Shown here in pieces: positions 10,317 through 19,202 of a DNA stretch of 25,377 nucleotides (position 1 is the first letter of the stretch; each line of letters opens with the position of its first letter). The DNA lies in NCBI GenBank assembly GCA_037176905.1, contig JBBBWG010004213.1, positions 1,861-27,237 of the forward strand, in the 5' to 3' direction. The stretch comes from Azolla pinnata (lineage: Eukaryota > Streptophyta > Polypodiopsida > Salviniales > Salviniaceae). The translations under genes and the position numbers were made by a program. The notes beneath the pieces are model-generated. The model had not been told where the DNA came from and searched no databases. It saw only the letters and a list, made by a program, of their open reading frames with translations.

Positions 10317-11350
10317 TGGATCAAACGCCAAAAGGATCGATCATTGTTTCGTTCCTCCGAAACAGAGACACAGTGATGCAGACTCGGAAGAGGAAGCGGA
10401 AGATGGGCTGCTTTGCTCGCACCCTGCTGCAGAGACTCCTCTCTTGCCTCGTGCATCGCGCCATGGCCAAGCCTACAAGCTCTTCTCCTTCTCCTTCTCC
10501 TTCTCCTTCTTCTTCTTCTCCTTCTTCTTCTTCTTCTTCTTCTTCTTCTTCTTCTTCTTCTTCTTCTTCATGTTGGGAGCAGTCAGTACACCAGCACCAC
10601 CACCGCCATGGCGGCGGCGGCGGCGGCAGCAGCAGCTATGGTGGAGCTAAGCAGCAGATCAGGCAGTGGCCCGGCGCCACTGGCGGCGATGCTCAGAAGC
10701 TCATGGAAGAGATGAAGCTCCCAAGAGCTCCTCAAGGCTACGTGCCCGTCTTATTCATGGGCAGATGTGGCGGCGGCAGCGGCAATGGCGGCGCTGATGG
10801 CTATGGCGGCCACTCGGATCATCATCATCAGCATTGGAATCACACAGGTGATGGTGATGGAGACATTGGTGATGGTGATGGAGACATTGGTGATGGTGAC
10901 ATCGGTGAATCTGGTGATGGAGACATTGGTGCTGGTAACATTGGTGAATCTGGTGATGGTGACATTGGTGAATCCGGTGATGGTGACATTATTGGTGAAT
11001 CTGGTGATGGTGACACTGGTGATTCTGGGGATGGTGACATTATTGGTGAATCTGGTGATGGTGACACTGGTGATTCTGGGGATGGTGACATCATTGGTGA
11101 ATCTGGCGATGGCGACATCGGTGAATCTGGCGACGGCGACACGCGGCGCCTCGTGTTTGTGCGCGTGTCGATGCTCGGGCATCCGATCTTCGCCAACCTT
11201 CTCCGGCGGTCGGGCCTCGTGTTCGGGTTCTCGCGCTACGACGGGCCCCTGAGGCTCCCTTGCGAGCTCCGCGATTTCGAGAGCCTCATCCCTCCAGCTT
11301 CCTCCTCCTTCGATTTCTTCGCATTGGAACAACCTCGTTCTTCTGCCTGA
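10316..11350 (+). CDS. SAUR: SAUR-family auxin-responsive protein with internal repeat insertion (intronless, 344 aa)
   Basis: Family knowledge: SAURs are small, intronless, auxin-induced proteins that inhibit PP2C.D phosphatases and so promote acid growth. The SAUR core is recognisable in two parts: APQGYVPVLFMG at about aa 138-149, then RRLVFVRVSMLGHPIFANLL with a following GFSRYDGPLRLPCE at about 277-316. Between them lie about 125 residues of Gly/His stretch plus Gly-Asp-Ser repeats that ordinary SAURs lack. The N-terminal part has a Ser run encoded by a TTC microsatellite, then His and Gly runs. The frame is open through all repeats with no stop, which favours a working gene. The listed start is the first in-frame ATG. 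The ATG at 10403 (protein starting MGCFARTLLQRLL, 315 aa) has A at -3 and G at +4 and may be the real one. Stop TGA at 11348-11350. SAUR identity is strong; whether this variant works as a SAUR is unknown. Confidence 0.8.
   Translation: MDQTPKGSIIVSFLRNRDTVMQTRKRKRKMGCFARTLLQRLLSCLVHRAMAKPTSSSPSPSPSPSSSSPSSSSSSSSSSSSSSSSCWEQSVHQHHHRHGGGGGGSSSYGGAKQQIRQWPGATGGDAQKLMEEMKLPRAPQGYVPVLFMGRCGGGSGNGGADGYGGHSDHHHQHWNHTGDGDGDIGDGDGDIGDGDIGESGDGDIGAGNIGESGDGDIGESGDGDIIGESGDGDTGDSGDGDIIGESGDGDTGDSGDGDIIGESGDGDIGESGDGDTRRLVFVRVSMLGHPIFANLLRRSGLVFGFSRYDGPLRLPCELRDFESLIPPASSSFDFFALEQPRSSA
10365..10370 (-). promoter_or_regulatory. AuxRE-like GAGACA (reverse TGTCTC), copy 2
   Basis: The second exact GAGACA, in the same orientation as copy 1. 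It lies 33 bases before the ATG at 10403. If translation begins there, this is leader sequence and not coding. Confidence 0.3.
10480..10569. repeat. TTC/CTTCTC microsatellite coding poly-Ser
   Basis: A mixed (CTTCTC)n then nearly pure (TTC)n run inside the SAUR gene. It is read as Ser with some Pro, in the frame of the flanking SAUR sequence. Other frames give poly-Leu or poly-Phe and are shadows. Confidence 0.95.
10846..11142 (+). repeat. In-frame Gly/Asp/Ser-coding minisatellite in SAUR gene
   Basis: Built from short units of the type GGTGATGGTGACATT, assembled into larger units coding GESGDGDI (24 bp). Within it, 10988-11038 and 11039-11089 are identical 51-bp copies, followed by the start of a third with one change. 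All unit lengths are multiples of three, so copy changes keep the frame. Confidence 0.95.
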
Positions 11351-13205
11351 ATGCCTGGGGCAACAACAACCTATGAACGCCTAATCCGCCGATTGCTTTG
11401 CGCTGGAACAACCTCGCGCTCGAGCGGTCCTCGATCATTCCTTTCACAAAAGTTTCAATGGACGGGGTCCAAATCCCAAGACTTTTATATGCCAGAGAAA
11501 GAGAGAGTCCACATGTTCCTCTTAAAGCTCGACCTCTTCTCGACATGCAGTTTAGAAGCGGCCCTCGGAACCGCTACATCTATCCACCCGTTCGTCTTCT
11601 TGATACCTGTTGACGCAACGATACAGACCCAGTCATCTAGTTGATTGTCGGAAGAAACCTGTCAATTACTCGATTCTCCTTTGCTTGATAGTTGAAAAAA
11701 CAACTAGCCAAGCGTCGGATGAAGCAAACCAACCCAATCATCTCGTCGATAGTTGGCAGTTCAATTATCTATGTTGGTAGTTGGAGAAACAATCCAATCA
11801 TATTGTTGATAGTTGAGCAATTCAAAACAATGGCATGTAGAAACTAGCTCCTTGCTGATATCTACCAATTGTATATATAAAGCCACCTAGTAGCTATTCA
11901 ATTGACTAACAATTGTTCTGGGCATACATGATCAGCCGGGTAAATTAAACTAGAAAATGTATAACACATGTTAGAAACTTCATGTTAGATTTTAACAAAA
12001 GGCGAGTCCTAAGAATGTTAGTTACCTATCTAAGAACCCCAAACTTTGCATGATGCCTCAAAATCTTAGATGCCTGCTTGGATTACCAAAAACCCTTCTT
12101 CGAAGATGTCTACACAATTGTAGCCATTCCAATCTCTTTAACCTTAGCTTGTCACTAATTATTGTTTGTTCTCAACAAAACTTGATTAAATTTTCATTTT
12201 AAAATCAGATTGTAATAGTAAATCATTAGAAGATACTACTGCTTACTAGTATCTTCTAATCCACATCCGACAGCTTATTATTAGGCCAATTAGGTCATTC
12301 TTAGTACTCTAAATTATCTAGACTTAACAATAGTTGGTCCCTTTTAAACTAAGTAGATGACAAAGCTTCTTGTTGACCTTCAATTTCTTTTCTTGTGTCC
12401 TTAATCTTGTTTTTTTTTTCTTGATACAATGTTATTGTTTCCATTATACCTCCTACATTAGAACTTCAAATTTTAGATCTATGAAATCCTATTGTAAGTT
12501 TATCTCATCTATATTGTCCCTTCATATACCAATGTAACGCACGATAATATTTTACCCGATAATGATCTCGCTTGTCGCAGTTAAAGCTCTGATAATAACA
12601 TGCATTTGGAAGAAGAGGAGAATAATAAGAAGGAAATAGTTTGTATTACCATGAGACAAAGATCATAAGATCACCCATTACTTAGTCAATCATTTTTAGG
12701 ATTCGATTATTTCCTTTTGTGGAGTACTCGATTATGTTTTAATCTTGCATTTTGGTTATTCGACAAGTTAGAGAGTTCCAGCATTCATGTTCGAACATGT
12801 ATAATGTACATTAAGTGCCATGATCTGTGGATTATATAAGACAATAAGTGTATATGGAATCTTATTTCAATGAACTTGACCATCAAGGGAAGGCTAAGAC
12901 CTTGTTGACCAATTGACTTGGGGTCGACCGAAGTAATCTTACCCTATTGGGTAATGTATGCTTGCCATTCTTACCATTCTAGCAACTGCATCATACACTT
13001 ACAAAGCTAAGCTTGTTGAAAGTGAAGACTGTGATTTCAATTAACTGAATATGCCATTTCGAAGTTGATTGAAGGGCGAAAAACAGTTGAGGAACTTGAG
13101 GGAGGGCCCAGATTAGGCGACAGAAGCTACAAGCAGGAGATTCTGCTCTTGATATTTATGGGAGATTCTATGCATGATATTAGTAAGGGAGAATCGCCTA
13201 AAAAA
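11351..13205. other. Intergenic, AT-rich, no gene recognised
   Basis: Follows the SAUR stop. The 11351-11644 open frames show no recognisable motif. At 11686-11830 there is a weak array of GATAGTTG-type units, with a CCAATCAT block seen at about 11735 and 11794 (spacing about 59). A hairpin is listed separately. I see no promoter for another gene here. Confidence 0.65.
12225..12260. repeat. Perfect 14-bp inverted repeat, 8-nt loop
   Basis: ATTAGAAGATACTA at 12225-12238 is followed after 8 bases by its exact reverse complement at 12247-12260. No T-run follows and this is plant DNA, so it is not read as a terminator. It may be a transposon scar or a chance hairpin. Confidence 0.85.
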
Positions 13206-13665
13206 ACGCCTAGCAAAATTATAAATTACATTTTAACACCTACTAAAATCACAAATCACAAATTAATGCCTACACTCACCTTCCACTAAAAATGAGCACC
13301 CAATTAATTCCGTTCGTATAACGTTGATTGATTTCATTCCCCATCGCTTCCCACTAATGATTTCCTTACTGTATTCTATCAACAAAAGTTAGTAATTTCA
13401 GAATCTAATGAATTGATCAACCCATCAAATTGTCAATCAACTAATCGATCTGGTGTCAATAAGTTAATCGAGCGTTAAGTTTGGAAACCAGGCGTCAATG
13501 CATTTTTTCTAGTTTTAGCAGGCGTGCAAGACGCAAGCGTTCTCCTTGTAATTTTTCCCTGTTATTAATGGGGGATGCTATATGCCCTGACATATATCAT
13601 GAATGGGAGAGATTTTAACCACGACAGAAGCAGGAGATTCTACCCTAATATTAGCAAGAGATTAT
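13118..13665. repeat. Diverged direct repeats flanking the MITE-like segment
   Basis: CGACAGAAGC followed by CAGGAGATTCT occurs at 13118-13145 (with a 6-base insertion) and as one joined block at 13622-13641. Each is followed by a related GATATTAGTAAGGGAGAATC-like block (about 13176-13197 and 13647-13665). The copies lie about 500 bases apart. Confidence 0.5.
13206..13525. mobile_element. Candidate MITE-like element (about 320 bp)
   Basis: The left end reads ACGCCTAGCAAAATTA, and the right end read on the minus strand is ACGCCTGCTAAAACTA (11 of 16 bases match without gaps; better with one gap). Inside the left end the unit recurs in diverged form (CACCTACTAAAAT, then TGCCTAC). Inside the right end the inverted form recurs (AGGCGTCAATG, GGTGTCAATAA). 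The AT-rich body has no coding capacity. Terminal plus subterminal repeats suggest a non-autonomous DNA transposon. No clear target duplication was found right at these ends. Confidence 0.4.
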
Positions 13666-13685
13666 CATGCCCTAATGTTCAAAAG

Positions 13686-13948
13686 CATGTATGAATGTAT
13701 GTATGTGTGTATGTATGTATGTGTGCGTGCATGTATGTATGTGTGCGTGCATGTATGTATGTGTGTCGGTCTGTCTGGATGTATGTATGAATGTGTGCAT
13801 GGATGAATGAATGAATGAATGTATGCATGTGTGTGTGCATTCATGTATGTATGTATGTATGTGTGTGTGCATGTATGTATGTATGTATGTATGTATGTAT
13901 GTATGCGTGAGTGCGTGCACATGCATGCATGCATGTATGTATACGATG
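13686..13948. repeat. Long (ATGT)n compound microsatellite
   Basis: About 260 bases of ATGT units with GTGT, GCGT, GAAT and GCAT variants, ending 58 bases before the Abraxas-like start codon. Long open frames on both strands (Met-Tyr-Val-Cys or His-Thr-Tyr-Ile runs) come from the repeat and are not genes. It occupies the probable promoter or leader of the next gene. Confidence 0.95.
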
Positions 13949-14006
13949 GCGGCGACTTGGGCAGAAACAGAGAAGAGAGCTCGCAGACGCCATCGCCACG
14001 ACGACC

Positions 14007-17000
14007 ATGGATCCTTCCCTGCACAGAGTCTCCATCTCAGGATCCACCCTCGCCCACCTCCTGCAAGACTTCTCTGCTTCCTGCGGCGACTGCGACGGCA
14101 TCCTTTTCGGCCGCGTCCACACCGAGGTCCTCTCTCGCCTCGAGGACGACGACGAGCAGTGTGGCCTGCGGGAAGAGGTCCACGCCGTGCTCACAGGTTT
14201 TTGCTCTTCTGGCTCCTCCTTAAGCTTCTATGATGGCTGTGGAATGCCTGATCCCGGCAAGCTGTCCAAACTCTCCGGGCATACAGAAGGAATGAAAGGG
14301 CCAGGGAATCACAAAGAAGAAGAAGGGTATAGAGAAAGCGAAAGGCACAGGAAAGGCAGAGATCCAATGATTGGTTGGTTTCTAGGCCGAAGGAACACTC
14401 CGTTAAGGCCGTCGTTGAGGGAGATGGCAGTGACTAAAGGTTTGGTTTTTTCACGGATCCATAACCATGGAGGGTCAAACACTGTAGGCGTTTCTCATGA
14501 TGCTAGTGTGAGCTCTTTAAATTCAAAGGAGAGCCCGATGAGCTCACCTCGACCAAATGTAGGCGATGTTTCTTCTCCTATTGATGTCGATTCATCTCCA
14601 TCGGATGGCGGAAATAGAACAAATCAGAGAATTACTGGAGCTAGGAGTAAAGATAGAGATGTTGGTACATCCCTTCCTCCATCTGATTTTCCAGCTCTAT
14701 CATTTCAGCCCAAAGAGAATATGGAAAATACAAGCGAATTGTCTCCCAATAAGACCATGGGAAAGAAGACCCTTTCAAATGATGCTGTTTTGGATCCTTC
14801 TTCAGTACAGCTTAAAGGTGTTGTGGAGAATCAGCCTTCCTCTCCGTTCTTGTTCATGCTTTTAACCGAATCTGGTACAGATCAAGCTGTTCATACACAC
14901 GATTACAGAGTTTATCAGTACCATATCCGATCACAACGATTTGAACCCAAGATGCTGAAAATTGTTAATATTGGGCCAGCATTTCGAGGAAATTATGATT
15001 CGTTCTCCCCGGCTGTACCGTTTCCTCTGTTCCCAGTACCTAGATATAGTGCAGATGAAGGTCAGAGTGACTTGCATAACAAGACTATGCTAAAAGCACA
15101 TTCCAAAGAAGAGCATGATGGCAATATAAAAGGATTGATGAGTGTGTCGAACGAGCAGGAATTACTGAACGTGTATGCTGAAGGATATAAAGTGGAAAAA
15201 CTAGAAGGAATCTTAGGGCTTCATGGTACTCTGCAGGTCCCAGCTCTTGAGGACTTATATTCCAAGATGCTGCTCAAGCTTAAGGTTTTAGCAAAGCAGG
15301 TGTCAGATTCTTCATCAGTGCTGGTTAAGCAGGTACGTCCTGATTTTATATGATATTTTTCACGTATTTAAATATCATTTGGGAGACTGGATTATTGTCT
15401 TTAAGAAAGTAAAAATATGTACGTTGGGAGAAAGTGAGACCACTAGATAGGTCAAGTTCATTTCGCGAGGATGTCCAGCAGGTAAAAAGAGATCATGTGT
15501 TTGATTGAACCCAGCAATTCAAATAACCATTTCTAGAAAAATGGTGCATGTGGTGATATTTGAACCTGGGGTCATAGTTTACCATATACTTGTTGTAATG
15601 CTATGGCGTAAATATAATATGAATGGTAAAGATAGAGACTGTCATCTTTAGACCTCCAGTATTCAGCCTGCTAAGATGAACCCAGGACGTCCTATTAAAC
15701 ACTTCAGTAACATGGAGACAACCACATGAGGTATTTATATAGAGAGAAAGATAGATTATTTCATCGTATTCAGAAATCAAATATAACAATGAGACAATTT
15801 CATATGCTACATGTAGAATCTAGTAGAGAGGGAGAGGAGAGGAAGCACGTGTAAGAGAGGCATCTTAGACAGAAAGGGGAAAGTAAGCATGGTGAAAGAG
15901 AGAGAGAAGGGGGAAAGTGGGGCAATTATGTATATATTTGAACGAGAGTGAGATTAGCTCATGAGCAAATGATGTTCAATGATGGGCTCAAAATGAACTG
16001 CATTGGTGTACATTTGTGCTGGGTCGAAAGATAAGAAAAATTTTGGAGTCATATTTCCTAGTTGCTTGATTAGATATACAATATATAAATCTCCTATACA
16101 TAAAACATAGTGTATATGTAGAAATCCCCTGCCCTCACTTTTGTGCCCTGCCCTTCACTTCTGTTTAATCCTGGGCCATTATCCCACCTAATAGGGCAGC
16201 CAATTTCGGTTCCTGTTGATTCCCATTCTATTTGTCTTTGAGGTCTGTAAATCCAAATCTTATTTATACTTGCATTGTGATACGTCGGTTGTTTGGATAT
16301 TTTCCTTATGAGCTTTATTCTAGCTTCTGTATTCTTGTGTTGATGAACTATGAAATTGAACGCCTCTTAGCAGAAGATTATCCATGATGCTTACAACTTT
16401 AACACTATGTATAATCATAACACAAAAATAACACTATGTATAATTGTAGCATCTTGACCAAAAATATATTATGGTTTCATCCTTCGTAGCCTTAACTGGC
16501 AAGTGGGCAGTCTTGTAGTTTGGGAAGAGAAGGTTCAAGGGATAACGATGCACAAGAAACAATGGGCTTGATAGTGTTTATTGTGTGTCACTACAAGCCT
16601 TTCCGCTTTCCCAAACATTAGTCATGTAACTTGATGATCAAGGCTCCTTGGAAGGTTGGCAGTATCTATAAAAAATCTTCTTAGGCCTCGGCAATGTACA
16701 GTCATATGGGCCATTAGAGAACCAATCCCAAAGTTAAAGAGTTGGATTAAATCGAAGTTCAAGAAGCCAATAATTTTTTGACTCATAAAGAAAGTAGAAC
16801 TGGAGGAAAAGCTGCTATAGTGATGTCCCATTTTTCTCATAATTTCCTTGCTGAATGTTTGTTTCCTGATACTGTTTCTGTTTCTGCTATACTGTTTCTG
16901 GATAGGCTTTTAGGCCACTCTTATTGGGTGGAAAAAGGATGCATGAATGTTTTCAGTTCTGAAAGCAAAAACATTGTAAGCGGTGAGGGCTGCCTTTTGT

Positions 17001-17444
17001 TGGATGCAGCCATGAATCATATTAAGTTCCATGATATTATTTATGTTATTATAATGCTTATCCTCTCCCTCATACACATACAAATACTGACAATCTGCCG
17101 ACAGAGAGAATGTATGTTAAAGGATGTTATTATTCATTCCATGACATAGCATACATTGATTGTGCACGTGATTTCTTCTTGAAAATGTCAAGACTAGCAT
17201 TTTCGCTCCTATATTACTCTATATAGTGATGTCTGTTTGAAATTAGCTATAGTGTTTTTGTATGTTTGGAGTAGATCTAAAAACTAGTGTTATCTTTTAA
17301 AGAATGATCGTGTTGAAATTCTCAATTTATCAATGCCGGTTTTAATTCTTACTTTTAACTGGAGTTGTTCAACTCATTAATTCCCGTTACCTCTAACAGG
17401 AAACCTACGTTGCACAACTGAGGAACGACGTGATGGAAATTTGA
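14007..17444 (+). CDS. ABRAXAS: Abraxas/FAM175-type MPN-minus scaffold protein (2 exons, 456 aa)
   Basis: Exons 14007-15332 and 17400-17444. Family knowledge: Abraxas proteins are inactive MPN scaffolds that dimerise with the K63-deubiquitinase BRCC36 in BRCA1-A or BRISC complexes. Visible: an N-terminal MPN fold (SGSTLAHLLQDF, CDGILFGRV at about aa 11-37), the family motif MIGWFLGRRNTPLRPSLRE at 121-139, and a second MPN part at about 278-330 (PFLFMLLTE, HDYRVYQYHI, NIGPAFRGNYD). A coiled coil follows at about 411-456. No JAMM zinc motif (HxH...D) is seen, as expected for this family. Two insertions interrupt the domain: a charged one (about 91-118) and a Ser-rich one (about 150-275). The start has a strong context (ACCATGG); the frame stays open upstream only through repeat sequence. 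The last exon (ETYVAQLRNDVMEI, then TGA) is inferred from an acceptor, phase and heptad continuity and is less certain than the first. Confidence 0.8.
15333..17399 (+). other. Intron of the Abraxas-like gene (2067 bp)
   Basis: Donor GTACGT at 15333, acceptor CTAACAG ending at 17399. AT-rich with a GA-rich patch at about 15880-15915. Two small tandem duplications are visible: CCCTGCCCTCACTT at 16127 and 16146 (second copy with one extra T), and AACACTATGTATAAT at 16401 and 16430. The open frame at 16778-17149 has no motif I recognise. Confidence 0.65.
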
Positions 17445-19202
17445 GGAAAAACTACGTAGTTATGTTGAGCCCTTTCAAAAATCCCTGTGAAGAGATCCTT
17501 CATTTACAAGCTGATTCAGGAGACAAATGTTTATTCTATACATATAAAAACATGAGGACGTTTGTGCTGTTGGTTCTGTTTTGGCCTGGATTAGTATAAA
17601 TTGCTTGGGAAATACTGAACATGTACTATCATTTTGGCTTTGTGTGGAGTCTTTCAGGTGTTCAGGTGGAGGCATTTTTCACTATCCCCATTTTGATGAT
17701 AAATTTATGCTTGTGAATTCACAAGCTCAAGCCAGGGCTGTAATAAAGTATGTAGCTTATTATACATTCTACTGATTTCTTACAAGAGTGACCAAATAAT
17801 ATTTTTATTATCATCTACGGAGGCGGAATATAACTTATGAAGCAAACCTCAGGAACATTTTCCCATTGTAGATGTAAATCAAATAACGACTTCCGTTGTG
17901 CAAGAATCTTACACTTGACCATTACAGCTGGGAGCCTATACTGTGATTATGAAAGAATTCTTCTTAGGAAGTGGATTTATTGAAGCAAGCTTGAATGGGG
18001 TTGATGGTTGAGCATAATATTTTGGACTCCTAAAGTTGTATGGGACGTGATATGCTTGGCCAATGTGTCTCATCACTTGTGTGCTTAATGCAATCTCGTG
18101 TCAAAGAGGATGTAAACTAAAGTTTGGAAGTAATGGTGAGTATGTGGCAAACAGAAAGGTCTGTAGAAAGGTGTGTGCTTTAATGTTGCAACGCCTCATG
18201 CTTCTTCTTCTACTTCTGCCATAGGAATTGTTAAGCGATAATATTACTCATTTCAGAAGATTTTGGAAATACCACAAATAATATCTGAAGAATCTAATAT
18301 TCCTCATTTTTAAAGGTACCACGAAAAAGAGACAAAAGTTAAAGCAACAGTCTTAAACAGTCTTAAATACAATTCACAAGATATTTGCAAAAGGTGTTAG
18401 CAATAAGGCTTTCAACTAGTATTGAGTGTGTTACATGTGCAGGATTCATTGGGAAAGAAACTTTTCTTGAGAGCCCTTTAATTTTCTCGGAATCTATGGC
18501 GGTAACAAAGGAGAAATGGCATGAAATCTTGTACTAGATTTCGAGAAGGTGATCAGTTTGTGGGGACAAGGATGAATTGTTTTACCCTATATAACATTTT
18601 TGTTCTGCTTGGTCTAGAGGAGAATAGACAGAAGCATCAGAAATATTCCAGTATCAAGCATGGATAGACCAGCATTACAGGTGGTTTGACTTAGTAACCA
18701 TTAGTAAATTCTATGTGCCCAACGTCAACAGTCTTGGGCAATATATATAGTGGGTTTAGTAATATACTGCTCGAACAACCTCCATATGCATGATCTCTCT
18801 ATTTTATTTCATTTCCCAGAATTACACCCTCTTCTTTGAATGTGGCAATCGCAATCCATGATGTGATCTTGGCTTTCTGGGGGTTGCCACATCATACTGA
18901 GGAGTCCTGTTTTCATTTCTTAAACTAGAATAGAAACACACCAATGCTGTCATTTAATCATGAGGTGTTTCATTTCTCAAACTCAACATAAACAAAAAAC
19001 ACACCAGACCCACTCATTGTTTCCACTTCAGCCCTCCCACAATTTTAGAGTTGTAGTCCAAATTGTTGTTTGTTTGAGCTTGCTTCTTGCCAAAAAGACT
19101 AGACATAATGAACACGGTTTTCAGGATGATGAGATTCAGAAGATGTTTCTGAGGAATTCATTCTCATATGAAACGACTAGGCTCGTTTTCCAAGGTGGGC
19201 TT
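17445..19202. other. Intergenic between convergent genes, no gene recognised
   Basis: Lies between the Abraxas-like stop and the TOR1/SPR2-like stop, so both 3' UTRs must fall here. The open frames at 17581-17775 and 18960-19229 look like chance. A diverged direct repeat (TTTCATTTCT(T/C)AAACT, later AAACACACCA) occurs at about 18912 and 18967, and ACAGTCTTAA is doubled at about 18350. Confidence 0.65.

Noticed and set aside
10061-10650. Open frames over the TTG and TTC repeats (poly-Leu, poly-Phe, poly-Asn, poly-Thr)
   Set aside because: Only the frame continuing into the SAUR motifs is supported; the others are repeat shadows.
10751-11332. Antisense open frames over the Gly/Asp repeat (Ser-Pro-Asp-Ser or Thr-Ile-Thr-Arg repeats)
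   Set aside because: They arise because the repeat has no stops in several frames; the plus frame ends in a conserved SAUR half.
13686-13948. CRISPR-like regular array
   Set aside because: It is a simple 4-base microsatellite without unique spacers, in a plant nuclear sequence.
13603-14194. Long open frames on both strands across the ATGT array (Met-Tyr-Val-Cys and His-Thr-Tyr-Ile runs)
   Set aside because: They are translations of a microsatellite whose units lack stops; no domain is present outside the repeat.
15490-15600. Weak tRNA-like B-box resemblance suggesting a SINE
   Set aside because: No matching A box at proper spacing and no poly-A tail or target duplication.
16778-17149. 123-aa open frame in the Abraxas-like intron
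   Set aside because: No recognisable domain, and it cannot join the flanking exons in phase in a way that matches the family.
17581-17775. Possible extra 3' exon after the Abraxas-like stop (an acceptor-like TTTCAG near 17658)
   Set aside because: The coiled coil already ends at a stop at 17444 in phase; the later sequence has no family similarity I can see.
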